Assembly (NCBI GenBank): GCA_016177065.1
Contig: JACOVZ010000028.1
Coordinates: 1-15,641, forward strand
Source of the DNA: Candidatus Wildermuthbacteria bacterium
GTDB taxonomy: Bacteria; Patescibacteriota; Minisyncoccia; Minisyncoccales; UBA10102
Length of the DNA stretch: 15,641 nt
Direction of reading: 5' to 3'
Of this stretch, positions 6,135-12,925 are shown one piece after another. The translations under genes were made by a program, and so were the position numbers. Position 1 is the stretch's first letter. Each line of letters opens with the position of its first letter. Below the pieces are notes generated by a model, which saw only the letters and a program-made list of their open reading frames with translations, was not told where the DNA came from and did not search any database.

Positions 6135-6522
6135 CTGCCGCTTTAACGCTTTTTGAAACAGCGCATCCTTCTATTGTCAAGGCCTTTGTAAGCTCTCCCT
6201 GGCCCAAGATCTTCACCTCAGGCTTCTTCCCCTTTATTGTACGCACAAGTTTATGTTCAAGCAATGCCTCAGGATTCACGCGGTCTCCGGACTTGAACGC
6301 TTTCTCAATTCTCTGAAGACTTACAATAACAGAGGCAGATCCGACTCCCTGGAAACGGTATCCCCGTAATTTGGGATAGCGCTTGAGCACTTCCCTTGTT
6401 CTTGGCTGGGAAGATCCCAGTTTTCCAATGCCAAAGCCAGAGGACATTCCCTTTTTTCCCCCTCTCCCAATCCTCTTTCTTCTATGCTTTTTGTGCGTCG
6501 GATTCAATTCGTGCAGCTGCAT
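6106..6522 (-). CDS. rplO: 50S ribosomal protein L15 (uL15)
   Basis: A 138-residue large-subunit protein. The N-terminus MQLHELNPTHKKHRRKRIGR followed by GGKKGMSSG matches the basic L15 start. The C-terminus GQGELTKALTIEG with AVSKSVKAAVEKAGG (about 115-136) matches the globular part, and the length is close to the usual 145. The start at 6522 is fixed by the conserved N-terminus although no Shine-Dalgarno precedes it. It overlaps the rpsE coding region by 41 nt in another frame, much more than elsewhere in the operon. In most bacteria rpmD (L30) lies exactly here; there is no room for it. The gene's last codons also carry the candidate secY promoter. Confidence 0.97.
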   Translation of the reverse strand: MQLHELNPTHKKHRRKRIGRGGKKGMSSGFGIGKLGSSQPRTREVLKRYPKLRGYRFQGVGSASVIVSLQRIEKAFKSGDRVNPEALLEHKLVRTIKGKKPEVKILGQGELTKALTIEGCAVSKSVKAAVEKAGGSVI

Positions 6523-6988
6523 GGATTTTGAGTTTCTGCAAGGCGGCGATAACTGCCATTGCGTTGTTTATCTTGTTATGCGTGGAAGACACAAACTTTC
6601 CTGAAATGTTCTTGATTCCTGCCATCTGGCAGATAATGCGAACCGGCCCTCCGGCAACCAGCCCCCTTCCTTTCACCTGGGGCTTTAAAATAACATGGGA
6701 AGGGCCGAACTGCGCCCGCACCTCGTGCGGAATCGTTTCATTCTCCACCGGAACTGAAATGAGGCGCTTTTTCATCTGCCGCGTCGCTTTTTCTATCGCC
6801 TGCGCAACATCGCTCCCCTTGCCGATTCCAATGCCAACCTTTCCCTTGCGGTCTCCTCCAATGACAGCGGCCCTGAAACTCATGTGCTTTCCTCCGGCCG
6901 CCACTCTCGTGACTCTTGCGATTTCAATGACTTTGGAGTCAAAATCGTCTTTCGGCTGCCTTCTTTGGTATGATGGTCTGTCTCTCAT
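6482..6988 (-). CDS. rpsE: 30S ribosomal protein S5 (uS5)
   Basis: A 168-residue small-subunit protein involved in decoding accuracy and in the helicase activity at the mRNA entry site. The double-stranded RNA-binding domain is at about 15-80, with VTRVAAGGKHMSFRAAV and KVGIGIGKGSDV. The second domain is marked by IPHEVRAQFGPSHVILKP and GRGLVAGGPVRIICQMAGIK. A short N-terminal basic tail precedes them. The start at 6988 lies 5 nt after the rplR stop. A GGAGG sits about 18 nt upstream, too far to be a normal Shine-Dalgarno, so initiation is SD-poor with a UAUG context. The last 13 codons overlap the start of rplO. Confidence 0.97.
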   Translation of the reverse strand: MRDRPSYQRRQPKDDFDSKVIEIARVTRVAAGGKHMSFRAAVIGGDRKGKVGIGIGKGSDVAQAIEKATRQMKKRLISVPVENETIPHEVRAQFGPSHVILKPQVKGRGLVAGGPVRIICQMAGIKNISGKFVSSTHNKINNAMAVIAALQKLKIHAAARIESDAQKA

Positions 6989-6993
6989 AATGT

Positions 6994-7338
6994 TTAAAAT
7001 TGCAAACCTCCTTCTCTTGCTCCATTAGCAGCAGCTTTTACGCTGCCGTGGTAGGCATACCCTCCTCTGTCAAACACGACCTTTGAGATCCCCAGTTTTC
7101 CAGCTTTCTTGGCCATCATGATTCCAAGCTCTTTTGCCTTTTCCATTCTTTTCATTTTCTTTCCTGTAAGCTCCTTGTCTGAAACCGCGGCCAAGGTTTT
7201 TCTTGCACTCTCATCAATAAGCTGGAGCAAAAGGTGCCTGTTGGATCTGAACACAGCCAAACGCGGCCTGTCAGAAACAGCTCGTATTCTTGAACGCGTC
7301 CTCTGTTCTCTTTTTGTGCGTAATGCTCTAGAATTCAT
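6994..7338 (-). CDS. rplR: 50S ribosomal protein L18 (uL18)
   Basis: A 114-residue large-subunit protein that binds 5S rRNA with L5. The arginine-rich N-terminus (residues 4-26), the RPRLAVFRSNRHLLLQLID strand region and the C-terminal VVFDRGGYAYHGSVKAAANG followed by AREGGLQF are all characteristic of the family. Length agrees with other bacterial L18 proteins. ATG 7338 follows the rplF stop by 5 nt in the context ACTATG, without a Shine-Dalgarno. Confidence 0.97.
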   Translation of the reverse strand: MNSRALRTKREQRTRSRIRAVSDRPRLAVFRSNRHLLLQLIDESARKTLAAVSDKELTGKKMKRMEKAKELGIMMAKKAGKLGISKVVFDRGGYAYHGSVKAAANGAREGGLQF

Positions 7339-7343
7339 AGTAT

Positions 7344-7916
7344 TTATTTGGCTGCTCCAGCTCCTCCCGCGGCAGTTGCAGCAGCTCTCTTTCCAAGCTT
7401 CCTGCGAACATACTCTCCTTGATATTTAATCCCCTTGCCTTTGTATGGCTCCACAGGCTTTGAGCGCCGAATGCGGGCTGAAAACTGCCCTACTGTTTCT
7501 TTTTCAATGCCTGAAACCGTTATCACGTTCTTCTCTACTTTCACCTGTATCCCAGACGGTATTTCAAGCTTCAGGGGGTTAGTAAACCCAATGGTTAAGA
7601 CCAGTATGTTCCCTTCCACGTTTGCCTTGTATCCCACCCCTTCAATTTCCAGTTTCTTCAAGTATCCCTCTCTTACTCCTCCCACCATATTCTCAATCAG
7701 CTGGCGCTCAGTTCCCCACATAGATCTCATGGGTTTCGTAAGCTCCCCGGCCTTTGGATTCACTGAAAGCTCCTGATTCTCGCACACAACTTCCATGTCA
7801 GGATGCAGCGTTAAGCTCAGCTCCCCTTTGGGGCCTTTCACAGTGATTCTCTGCCCTTCAATCTGAACCTGGACGTCCTGCGGTATTGCAATGTGTTTTT
7901 TTCCTATTCGCGACAT
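7344..7916 (-). CDS. rplF: 50S ribosomal protein L6 (uL6)
   Basis: A 190-residue large-subunit protein with two related domains, located near the factor-binding site. It starts MSRIGKKHIAIP, the canonical L6 N-terminus, at ATG 7916; an in-frame start six codons upstream (7934) would overlap rpsH and is not preferred. The second domain contains ARIRRSKPVEPYKGKGIKYQ followed by GEYVRRKLGKR, the rRNA-binding signature. The protein ends in an Ala/Gly-rich tail of about 14 residues, making it longer than the usual 178. It lies 4 nt after the rpsH stop, with no Shine-Dalgarno in range. Confidence 0.97.
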   Translation of the reverse strand: MSRIGKKHIAIPQDVQVQIEGQRITVKGPKGELSLTLHPDMEVVCENQELSVNPKAGELTKPMRSMWGTERQLIENMVGGVREGYLKKLEIEGVGYKANVEGNILVLTIGFTNPLKLEIPSGIQVKVEKNVITVSGIEKETVGQFSARIRRSKPVEPYKGKGIKYQGEYVRRKLGKRAAATAAGGAGAAK

Positions 7917-7920
7917 ATGA

Positions 7921-8310
7921 TTACCATATTTCACACAATAATTCTCCTCCTATATTCTGCTTCCTCGCATCTTTGTCGGTCATTAACCCCTTGGACGTTG
8001 AAACGATTGCGCATCCAAGCCCGGCCTTCACTTTCTTCAATCCGCTGCTCATCACATAGATCCTCTGCCCCGGCTTTGACACGCGCCTCAGCCCCGCAAT
8101 CTTGGACTGCTTATCTTCATATTTGATCGCCACGACGATATCCTTCCTCGCTCTTCTTCCTTTCAGCTCCACGGAGCTTATGAATCCCTCCCGTTCCATG
8201 ATCTTTGCAATCTCATGCTTGATTTTAGAGAACGGAAACTCTGCCGTGGGTTTCTGCACGTTTGCGGCATTCCGTATTCTTGTAAGCATGTCTGCGATTG
8301 GATCTACCAT
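7921..8310 (-). CDS. rpsH: 30S ribosomal protein S8 (uS8)
   Basis: A 129-residue 16S rRNA-binding protein of the small-subunit platform. It begins MVDPIADMLTRIRNA and ends with the strongly conserved STSKGLMTDKDARKQNIGGE followed by LLCEIW. Length is typical. In E. coli S8 also represses the spc operon by binding mRNA near rplE; I see no evidence for or against that here. ATG 8310 follows the rpsZ stop by 15 nt with no Shine-Dalgarno in the gap. Confidence 0.98.
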   Translation of the reverse strand: MVDPIADMLTRIRNAANVQKPTAEFPFSKIKHEIAKIMEREGFISSVELKGRRARKDIVVAIKYEDKQSKIAGLRRVSKPGQRIYVMSSGLKKVKAGLGCAIVSTSKGLMTDKDARKQNIGGELLCEIW

Positions 8311-8325
8311 AGTGAGTGTAGTGAA

Positions 8326-8511
8326 CTACCAGCTGCTCTTTTTAACTCCGGGTATCAATCCTTCATTTGCCATTTCCCTGAAGCACATTCTGCACAAGTC
8401 AAAATCCCTCATATACCCCCGCTTCTTGCCGCATCGGAAACATCTCCTCATTGCTCTGGAGGAAAACTTGGGTTTTCTTTTTGCTTTCGCGATTTGTCCT
8501 ATAGTTGCCAT
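8326..8511 (-). CDS. rpsZ: 30S ribosomal protein S14, zinc-binding short type (uS14)
   Basis: A 61-residue protein of the short zinc-containing S14 class. The ligands are Cys24 and Cys27 (CFRC) and Cys40 and Cys43 (CRMC). The C-terminal FREMANEGLIPGVKKSSW is typical. The start at ATG 8511 gives MATIGQIAKAKRK, in line with the family; an in-frame ATG seven codons upstream would lie inside rplE. Only one base separates the rplE stop from this ATG (TAATATG), and there is no Shine-Dalgarno. S14 helps shape the 30S head. Confidence 0.97.
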   Translation of the reverse strand: MATIGQIAKAKRKPKFSSRAMRRCFRCGKKRGYMRDFDLCRMCFREMANEGLIPGVKKSSW

Positions 8512-8512
8512 A

Positions 8513-9064
8513 TTATTGAATGGGGAATCCAAGCAATTTGAATAATTCTCTGCCCTGCTCTCTGTTCTTGGAATTCGCGGTAAGGGTTATCTCAAGCCCG
8601 AACGTATGACGCACCTTGTCTAAAGGAACTTCAATGAAGAATACGTGCTCTTTTATTCCTATAGATAAATTTCCGTTTTTGTCAAAGGATGCTGCTGGAA
8701 TGCCCCTGAAATCGCGGGACCTCGGAAGCACAATGTTCACCAATCTGTCCGCAAAGTCATACATCCTTTTTCCTCTGAGGGTTACCTTGGCTCCAATTGC
8801 TATTCCTTGGCGAAGCTTGAATCCCGAAATAGACTTCTTGGATCTGGTCATGGCAGGCTTTTGCCCGGTCAGAAGACTCAAATCCCTTGTAATGTCCTCA
8901 AGGATTTTTTTCAGATCTTCTCCGGTTTTTCCCGCAATGGCTTTTCCGAATCCCGTGTTCACCACAATCTTAACCAGGCGAGGAACAGCGAGAGCGTTCT
9001 TGTATCCGAATTTCTGCATCATGGCAGGCACTGCCTGTTTTTTGTATCGTTCTTGGAGCGTCAT
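8513..9064 (-). CDS. rplE: 50S ribosomal protein L5 (uL5)
   Basis: A 183-residue protein that carries 5S rRNA into the large subunit and contacts tRNA at the P site. It contains FGYKNALAVPRLVKIVVNTG, SLLTGQKPAMTRSKKSISGF and the C-terminal FGLEITLTANS region. The start at ATG 9064 gives MTLQERYKKQAVPAMMQKFG, aligned with other L5 proteins, and makes an ATGA overlap with the rplX stop. An upstream ATG at 9079 or TTG at 9088 would lie within rplX and are less likely. No Shine-Dalgarno is visible. Confidence 0.96.
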   Translation of the reverse strand: MTLQERYKKQAVPAMMQKFGYKNALAVPRLVKIVVNTGFGKAIAGKTGEDLKKILEDITRDLSLLTGQKPAMTRSKKSISGFKLRQGIAIGAKVTLRGKRMYDFADRLVNIVLPRSRDFRGIPAASFDKNGNLSIGIKEHVFFIEVPLDKVRHTFGLEITLTANSKNREQGRELFKLLGFPIQ

Positions 9065-9366
9065 AGGGCGGTACGGCATGTTACGCAAATTCTTATTTTC
9101 TTTTCCCCTTCAACCTTATACCCGAGGCGCACTCCCTTGCCGCAGCTTGGGCACAACATTTCAACATTGGATATGTGCAAAGAAGAAGGCTGTTCAATGG
9201 TCTGCCCCTTTTCCCCTCCTTTTTTGGGCTTTACGTGCTTCTTGCGCATAAGCACGCCTTCAACCAAAACTCTTTGGGTCTTTGGAAAAACTCTCAGCAC
9301 TTTTCCCTTTTTCCCCCTGTCTTTTCCCGCTACCACCAGCACATTGTCTCCTTTGATGATTTTCAT
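9061..9366 (-). CDS. rplX: 50S ribosomal protein L24 (uL24)
   Basis: A 101-residue assembly-initiator protein binding the 5' part of 23S rRNA. The KOW motif occupies roughly residues 3-34 (GDNVLVVAGKDRGKKGKVLR). The C-terminal part has a zinc-ribbon pattern, Cys72, Cys75, Cys94 and Cys97, as seen in many bacterial L24 proteins. The ATG at 9366 overlaps the rplN stop by 4 nt (ATGA). The next gene, rplE, overlaps its stop in the same way. Confidence 0.96.
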   Translation of the reverse strand: MKIIKGDNVLVVAGKDRGKKGKVLRVFPKTQRVLVEGVLMRKKHVKPKKGGEKGQTIEQPSSLHISNVEMLCPSCGKGVRLGYKVEGEKKIRICVTCRTAL

Positions 9367-9731
9367 AATACTTCAGGCGCCAGGCCGATAATCGTCCCGA
9401 ATCCCATATCTTTCAATTCCCTTGGAAGAGGCCCGAATATTCTCCCTCCCTTGGGCTCTTTTCCGGTTTCCAGAATAACGGCCGCGTTTTCGTCAAAGCG
9501 TATGAAAGACCCGTCTGCCCTGCGAAAGGGGGCTCTTTGGCGCACAATGACGGCTTTGACCACATCGTGCTTTTTGACAAGCTTTCTAGGATCTGCGGTT
9601 TTCACAGTGGCAACGATGATATCTCCAATGGAGCCAGTGCGGTGGTGCGAACCCCCCATCACGTGGAAGCACTGGATGACTTTCGCCCCCGTATTGTCTG
9701 CGACATTGAGCATTGAACGAAGCTGTATCAT
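9363..9731 (-). CDS. rplN: 50S ribosomal protein L14 (uL14)
   Basis: A 122-residue large-subunit protein at the subunit interface. The start at ATG 9731 yields MIQLRSMLNVADNTGAK, the canonical N-terminus, and overlaps the rpsQ stop by 4 nt (ATGA). An in-frame ATG at 9752 would add seven residues inside rpsQ. Other marks are IGDIIVATVK, VVKAVIVRQRAPFRRADGS, FDENAAV and RIFGPLPRELKD. Length equals the usual 122-123 residues. Confidence 0.98.
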   Translation of the reverse strand: MIQLRSMLNVADNTGAKVIQCFHVMGGSHHRTGSIGDIIVATVKTADPRKLVKKHDVVKAVIVRQRAPFRRADGSFIRFDENAAVILETGKEPKGGRIFGPLPRELKDMGFGTIIGLAPEVL

Positions 9732-9961
9732 ATCTTTGAAATTACGCGCCATCTCTTGTCTCGCGACATGGGACGGGTTTCTTCAATAATCACCGTGTCT
9801 CCAACTTTGAATTCCGGGGTTTCCTGATGCGCCTTGTATCTCTTGGATGTCCAAAATCTCCTCTTGTATTTAGGATGCTCCTTTAAGGTCCGAACCTCCA
9901 CCACAACGGTCTTTGCCATCTTGTCAGACACTATTGTTCCTGTAAGTTTCTTTTTTGGCAT
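9728..9961 (-). CDS. rpsQ: 30S ribosomal protein S17 (uS17)
   Basis: A 77-residue OB-fold protein, one of the primary 16S rRNA binders. The sequence LTGTIVSDKMAKTVVVEV, then KYKRRFWTSKRYKAHQE and VGDTVIIEETRPMSRDKRWR, follows the family closely. ATG 9961 is separated from the rpmC stop by a single base (TAATATG). There is no Shine-Dalgarno, the same junction as before rpsZ and rplW. Confidence 0.97.
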   Translation of the reverse strand: MPKKKLTGTIVSDKMAKTVVVEVRTLKEHPKYKRRFWTSKRYKAHQETPEFKVGDTVIIEETRPMSRDKRWRVISKI

Positions 9962-9962
9962 A

Positions 9963-10151
9963 TTATTTCAATCCCTGGCGCATAATCGTTAGAATTTGCG
10001 CAATGGTTTTCCTGGTCTCGCGTATCTCTCTCACGTCTTTCAGCTTTCCGGCAGCAGCCTCAAAGCGAAGCTGGCGAAGCTTGCCTCGCAGTTCTAAAGC
10101 GAGATTCGCCAACTCCTCTTTTGACTTCATTTTTAATTCTGCCGGTTTCAT
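9963..10151 (-). CDS. rpmC: 50S ribosomal protein L29 (uL29)
   Basis: A 62-residue helical protein near the polypeptide exit tunnel, where L29 and L23 form docking sites for trigger factor and SRP. It contains SKEELANLALELRGKLRQLR and ends with RETRKTIAQILTIMRQ, the usual two-helix pattern. ATG 10151 overlaps the rplP stop by 4 nt (ATGA), so translation is likely coupled. Confidence 0.95.
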   Translation of the reverse strand: MKPAELKMKSKEELANLALELRGKLRQLRFEAAAGKLKDVREIRETRKTIAQILTIMRQGLK

Positions 10152-10555
10152 GCTTTCTTTATTATTTTCATGCGGAGCGGAATCTTGGATGAGGCCTCTT
10201 TCAAGGCTGCAATGGCCTGGTCTTCCGGGATTCCTTCTACTTCAAAAATGATTCGCCCCGGCCTGATGGGGAACACATAATGGTCAACAGCGCCTTTCCC
10301 TCCGCCCAATGGAGTTTCGGGGCCCTTGGTTGTCACGGGCTTATCCGGGAATATCCTGACCCAGACCCTTCCTCCTTTCTTCAAGTAGCGGATAATGGTT
10401 CTCCGCGCCGCTTCCAGCTGCCTTGCTGAAACCCATAAGCTTCCCAAGGACTTCAAGCCGTAGCTCCCAAACACAAGCTCGGTTCCCCTTCTATCAAGGC
10501 CTTTTGTTCTCCCCTTCTGCCACTTTCTGTATTTTACTCTTTTGGGCGTCAGCAT
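10148..10555 (-). CDS. rplP: 50S ribosomal protein L16 (uL16)
   Basis: A 135-residue large-subunit protein near the A-site tRNA elbow. It starts MLTPKRVKYRKWQKGR and contains GLKSLGSLWVSARQLEAARR, the basic GRVWVRIFPDKPVT and PLGGGKGAVDHYV, all standard. Length agrees with the family (about 136). ATG 10555 lies 3 nt after the rpsC stop in the context AACTATG, without a Shine-Dalgarno. Confidence 0.98.
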   Translation of the reverse strand: MLTPKRVKYRKWQKGRTKGLDRRGTELVFGSYGLKSLGSLWVSARQLEAARRTIIRYLKKGGRVWVRIFPDKPVTTKGPETPLGGGKGAVDHYVFPIRPGRIIFEVEGIPEDQAIAALKEASSKIPLRMKIIKKA

Positions 10556-10558
10556 AGT

Positions 10559-11197
10559 TTACTCAAATTTTTCACCTTTGTAAATCCAGACCTTGATTCC
10601 AATGGTTCCGTATCTGGTCATGCACGTGGTTAAACGGTAATCAATGTCAGCTCTCAGCGTTTGCCTTGGCATGCGGCCTTTATGCATCCATTCTCTTCTT
10701 GCTATCTCAGCTCCCCCAAGCCTTCCTGCCATTTCAATACGCACCCCCTCCACGCCTTTATTGGCCATCACCTTGGTTATGGCTTGCTTCATAACCTGCC
10801 TGAACGGCATTCTTTTCTCAATCTGCAAAGCAATGAATGCTCCCACCAGAGAAGCATGCTCCCAGGGATTCTTGATTTCCTGAATATCAATCTTAATGTC
10901 TTTCTTCTTGGGGCCTGCGATTTTGAGCACTGCCTTTCTGATTTCTTCAACCCCAGACCCTCCTCGGCCTATGAGCAAGCCGGGCCGCGAGGTTGCGATA
11001 ATCACATTCAGCTTTCCCTGAAACCGCTCAATTTCAATGCTCTCAACGCTCGCTTCCTTGAGCTTCTTTTTCAGAACTTCGCGGATCAAATAATCCTCCT
11101 GCAAAGACTCCTGATAGTTTTTCCTGTCAAACCACCGAGATATCCAGTCCTTGGTCTCATGTATCCGGAATGATTTTGGGTGAACTTTGTGCGCCAT
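10559..11197 (-). CDS. rpsC: 30S ribosomal protein S3 (uS3)
   Basis: A 212-residue small-subunit protein at the mRNA entry channel. The N-terminus MAHKVHPKSFRI is a variant of the usual MGQKVNP. A type II KH domain has GLLIGRGGSG at about 73-82. The C-terminal domain contains RIEMAGRLGGAEIARREW and GTIGIKVWIYKGE. It has an unusually large 28-nt gap behind rplV, holding a small hairpin and an AGGA seven bases before the ATG. This makes it one of the few ribosomal genes here with any Shine-Dalgarno-like site. Confidence 0.98.
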   Translation of the reverse strand: MAHKVHPKSFRIHETKDWISRWFDRKNYQESLQEDYLIREVLKKKLKEASVESIEIERFQGKLNVIIATSRPGLLIGRGGSGVEEIRKAVLKIAGPKKKDIKIDIQEIKNPWEHASLVGAFIALQIEKRMPFRQVMKQAITKVMANKGVEGVRIEMAGRLGGAEIARREWMHKGRMPRQTLRADIDYRLTTCMTRYGTIGIKVWIYKGEKFE

Positions 11198-11205
11198 GTT
11201 TTAAT

Positions 11206-11223
11206 CCTGAATAGTCTTCAAGG
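11206..11223 (-). promoter_or_regulatory. Small hairpin covering the rpsC Shine-Dalgarno
   Basis: Minus-strand CCTTGAA (11223-11217) can pair with TTCAGG (11211-11206) with one bulged T and a 5-nt loop. The second arm supplies part of the AGGA that precedes the rpsC ATG by 7 nt. It fills the largest gap within the ribosomal cluster. Melting by ribosomes leaving rplV would couple the two genes, but the stem is short. Confidence 0.35.
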
Positions 11224-11225
11224 AG

Positions 11226-11732
11226 TTATATGGATTTCCTCCGGAACATTCTCGGAGCCTTGATAAAGCTGGCCTTCGGCTTTGGGGTTTCTTCTTTCGG
11301 TTTCACGAATGGTTTTGGCGCTTCGGGTTTGATTTCCTTCGCTTCAGATTCTTTCTTCGCTAAGCTTGCGGGGGCTGCTTTTGGAGCTGCGGCTCCCTTC
11401 TTCAATTCGTCAAGCACAATAGTGATGTGAGAGGTTTTCTTCTGAACTTCGTAGGCCTGACCCCTGGCTCTCGGCCTGAATCTTTTAAACTTGGGCCCTT
11501 CTTCAACGGTGATTTTCGCGATATACAAATTGGAAGCCTCTGCCTGGAACTTCTGCATGGCGCCAGCTGCCGCGGAATTCAAGAGCTTCAATATGGGCCG
11601 CGAGCTCTTGTTTGGAGTAAATCTTAACAGAGCGCGGGCTTTGTCCACGTTTTTTCCGCGCACAAGATCTGCGACCTGGCGCGTCTTTCTCGGGGCTATT
11701 CTTAGATATCGCAATACCGCACTTGATTTCAT
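11226..11732 (-). CDS. rplV: 50S ribosomal protein L22 (uL22) with long C-terminal tail
   Basis: A 168-residue large-subunit protein. Residues 1-110 form a standard L22: LRIAPRKTRQVADLVRGK, SSRPILKLLNSAAAGA, and the tunnel beta-hairpin region around PKFKRFRPRARGQAYEV, followed by TSHITIVLDE. Residues 111-168 are an Ala/Pro/Lys/Glu-rich low-complexity tail ending in a basic PRMFRRKSI; the family usually stops near 110. The tail is in frame, precedes a normal stop and uses the same base composition, so it is not a frameshift artefact. ATG 11732 is 3 nt after the rpsS stop, with no Shine-Dalgarno. Confidence 0.97.
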   Translation of the reverse strand: MKSSAVLRYLRIAPRKTRQVADLVRGKNVDKARALLRFTPNKSSRPILKLLNSAAAGAMQKFQAEASNLYIAKITVEEGPKFKRFRPRARGQAYEVQKKTSHITIVLDELKKGAAAPKAAPASLAKKESEAKEIKPEAPKPFVKPKEETPKPKASFIKAPRMFRRKSI

Positions 11733-11735
11733 AGA

Positions 11736-12131
11736 TTATTTCTTTACCGGCCCTTTTACTGGTTTTGCCTCAGAATTTGCGGCAGGAGCAGGCTTTTGGG
11801 GTACTGCTCCCGAAGAAGCTGCAGCCGCTTTCGCTTCTTCCGCTGCCTGCGCTCCTGCTTCCAGCTCTTTCTGCATTCTCCCTCCGTGCCGCACAAACTT
11901 CGTTGTCGGAGAAAACTCCCCCAGTCTGTGGCCTACCATATCTTCCGTTATAAACACTGAGATGAAATCTTTCCCGTTGTGCACGCCAAAGGTAAAGCCG
12001 ATCATTTCAGGGGTAATCGTGCAGTCTCGCGCCCAGGTCTTCACAGCCTGCTTGTCTCCAGCTTTCAGTTTCTGGATTTTCTCCATGAGCCTTGCATCAA
12101 CATATGGGCCTTTTTTGAGCGATCTCGGCAT
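11736..12131 (-). CDS. rpsS: 30S ribosomal protein S19 (uS19) with C-terminal tail
   Basis: A 131-residue small-subunit head protein. The core (1-88) is typical: MPRSLKKGPYVDARLMEKI, then FGVHNGKDFISVFITEDMVG, HRLGEFSPTTKF and RHGGR. Residues 89-131 are an Ala/Pro/Lys-rich extension absent from most S19 proteins, which are about 92 residues long. ATG 12131 lies 9 nt after the rplB stop in the context CACTATG and lacks a Shine-Dalgarno. Confidence 0.97.
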   Translation of the reverse strand: MPRSLKKGPYVDARLMEKIQKLKAGDKQAVKTWARDCTITPEMIGFTFGVHNGKDFISVFITEDMVGHRLGEFSPTTKFVRHGGRMQKELEAGAQAAEEAKAAAASSGAVPQKPAPAANSEAKPVKGPVKK

Positions 12132-12140
12132 AGTGTATGG

Positions 12141-12923
12141 TTATTTCCTCTTTTTCTTTCTTCTCTGCATGATAAGTCTGCCTGTCCATTTTTTCTTGTT
12201 CCTCGTCTTTACTCCCAAGGCATGCTTGCCCCACGGAGTCTTTGGATATTTCATGCCCCTCCCGGTCCTTCCTTCTCCTCCTCCATGAGGATGATCAACG
12301 GGATTCATAACCGTGCCTCTTACATTCGGCCTCCATCCCTTCAATCTCCTTCTGCCTGCCTTTCCCAATACAATATACTTGAATTCCGCGTTGGAAACCA
12401 TGCCGACAGAAGCAAAACAATCCATGGGAACCTTGCGTATCTCAGAAGAAGGCAGCTGGATGTCTGCATATTTCTCTCCATGAGCCACGACCTGAGCTGA
12501 ATTTCCCGCAGAGCGCGCCATCTTTCCGCCTCTCATAGGTTCAAGTTCAATGTTATGAATCAAAGTCCCGACAGGAATATTTGAAATCTTCATCCTGTTC
12601 CCAAGCTTCACCTCCGCCTTTTCAGCGCACAGAATCTCATCTTCAACCTTGAGGCCTTCAGGAGCCAGAAGATACCCCTTTGCCCCGTTCTGGTACGAAA
12701 TCAAAGCGATAAAGGCATTTCTGTTTGGATCATACTCAACGGCGGAAACCTTCCCCTGAACTCCCATGTGTTCCTGTCCAAAGTCAATAATGCGCCAGAT
12801 TTTTCTCGTTCCGCCTCCCCGCTGCCAGCTTGTGATTCGGCCTTGAGAGTTTCTGCCTCCTGTCTTTTTCAGAGATAGAAGCAAGCTCTTCTCAGGACCT
12901 TTTTTTGAAAGTTTCATGTCCAT
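12141..12923 (-). CDS. rplB: 50S ribosomal protein L2 (uL2), shortened N-terminus
   Basis: A 260-residue protein needed for subunit joining and the peptidyl-transferase centre. It contains EKSLLLSLKKTGGRNSQGRI (11-30), RGGGTRKIWRIIDF, AARS-like GGKMARSAGNSAQVVAHGE (132-150) and NPVDHPHGGGEGRTGRG (207-223), with His211 equivalent to the conserved His229 of E. coli. Most L2 proteins are about 275 residues and begin with a YKPTSPGRR-type stretch. Here that N-terminal part of some 15 residues is missing, and no upstream in-frame start could supply it because rplW ends 2 nt before the ATG. A second ATG lies two codons later. Confidence 0.98.
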   Translation of the reverse strand: MDMKLSKKGPEKSLLLSLKKTGGRNSQGRITSWQRGGGTRKIWRIIDFGQEHMGVQGKVSAVEYDPNRNAFIALISYQNGAKGYLLAPEGLKVEDEILCAEKAEVKLGNRMKISNIPVGTLIHNIELEPMRGGKMARSAGNSAQVVAHGEKYADIQLPSSEIRKVPMDCFASVGMVSNAEFKYIVLGKAGRRRLKGWRPNVRGTVMNPVDHPHGGGEGRTGRGMKYPKTPWGKHALGVKTRNKKKWTGRLIMQRRKKKRK

Positions 12924-12925
12924 AA

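Noticed and set aside
5762..6316. Plus-strand frame of 184 codons opposite secY and rplO
   Set aside because: Antisense shadow of two highly conserved genes, with no SD or promoter and no recognisable motif.
6482..6522. A hidden short rpmD between rpsE and rplO
   Set aside because: The flanking genes overlap, leaving no space, and no L30-like sequence appears in any frame there.
11491..12288. Long plus-strand open frame (265 codons) across rplV, rpsS and rplB
   Set aside because: It is antisense to three conserved ribosomal genes, its translation is Cys/Phe/Ser-rich without a recognisable domain, and it arises from the codon bias of the true genes.
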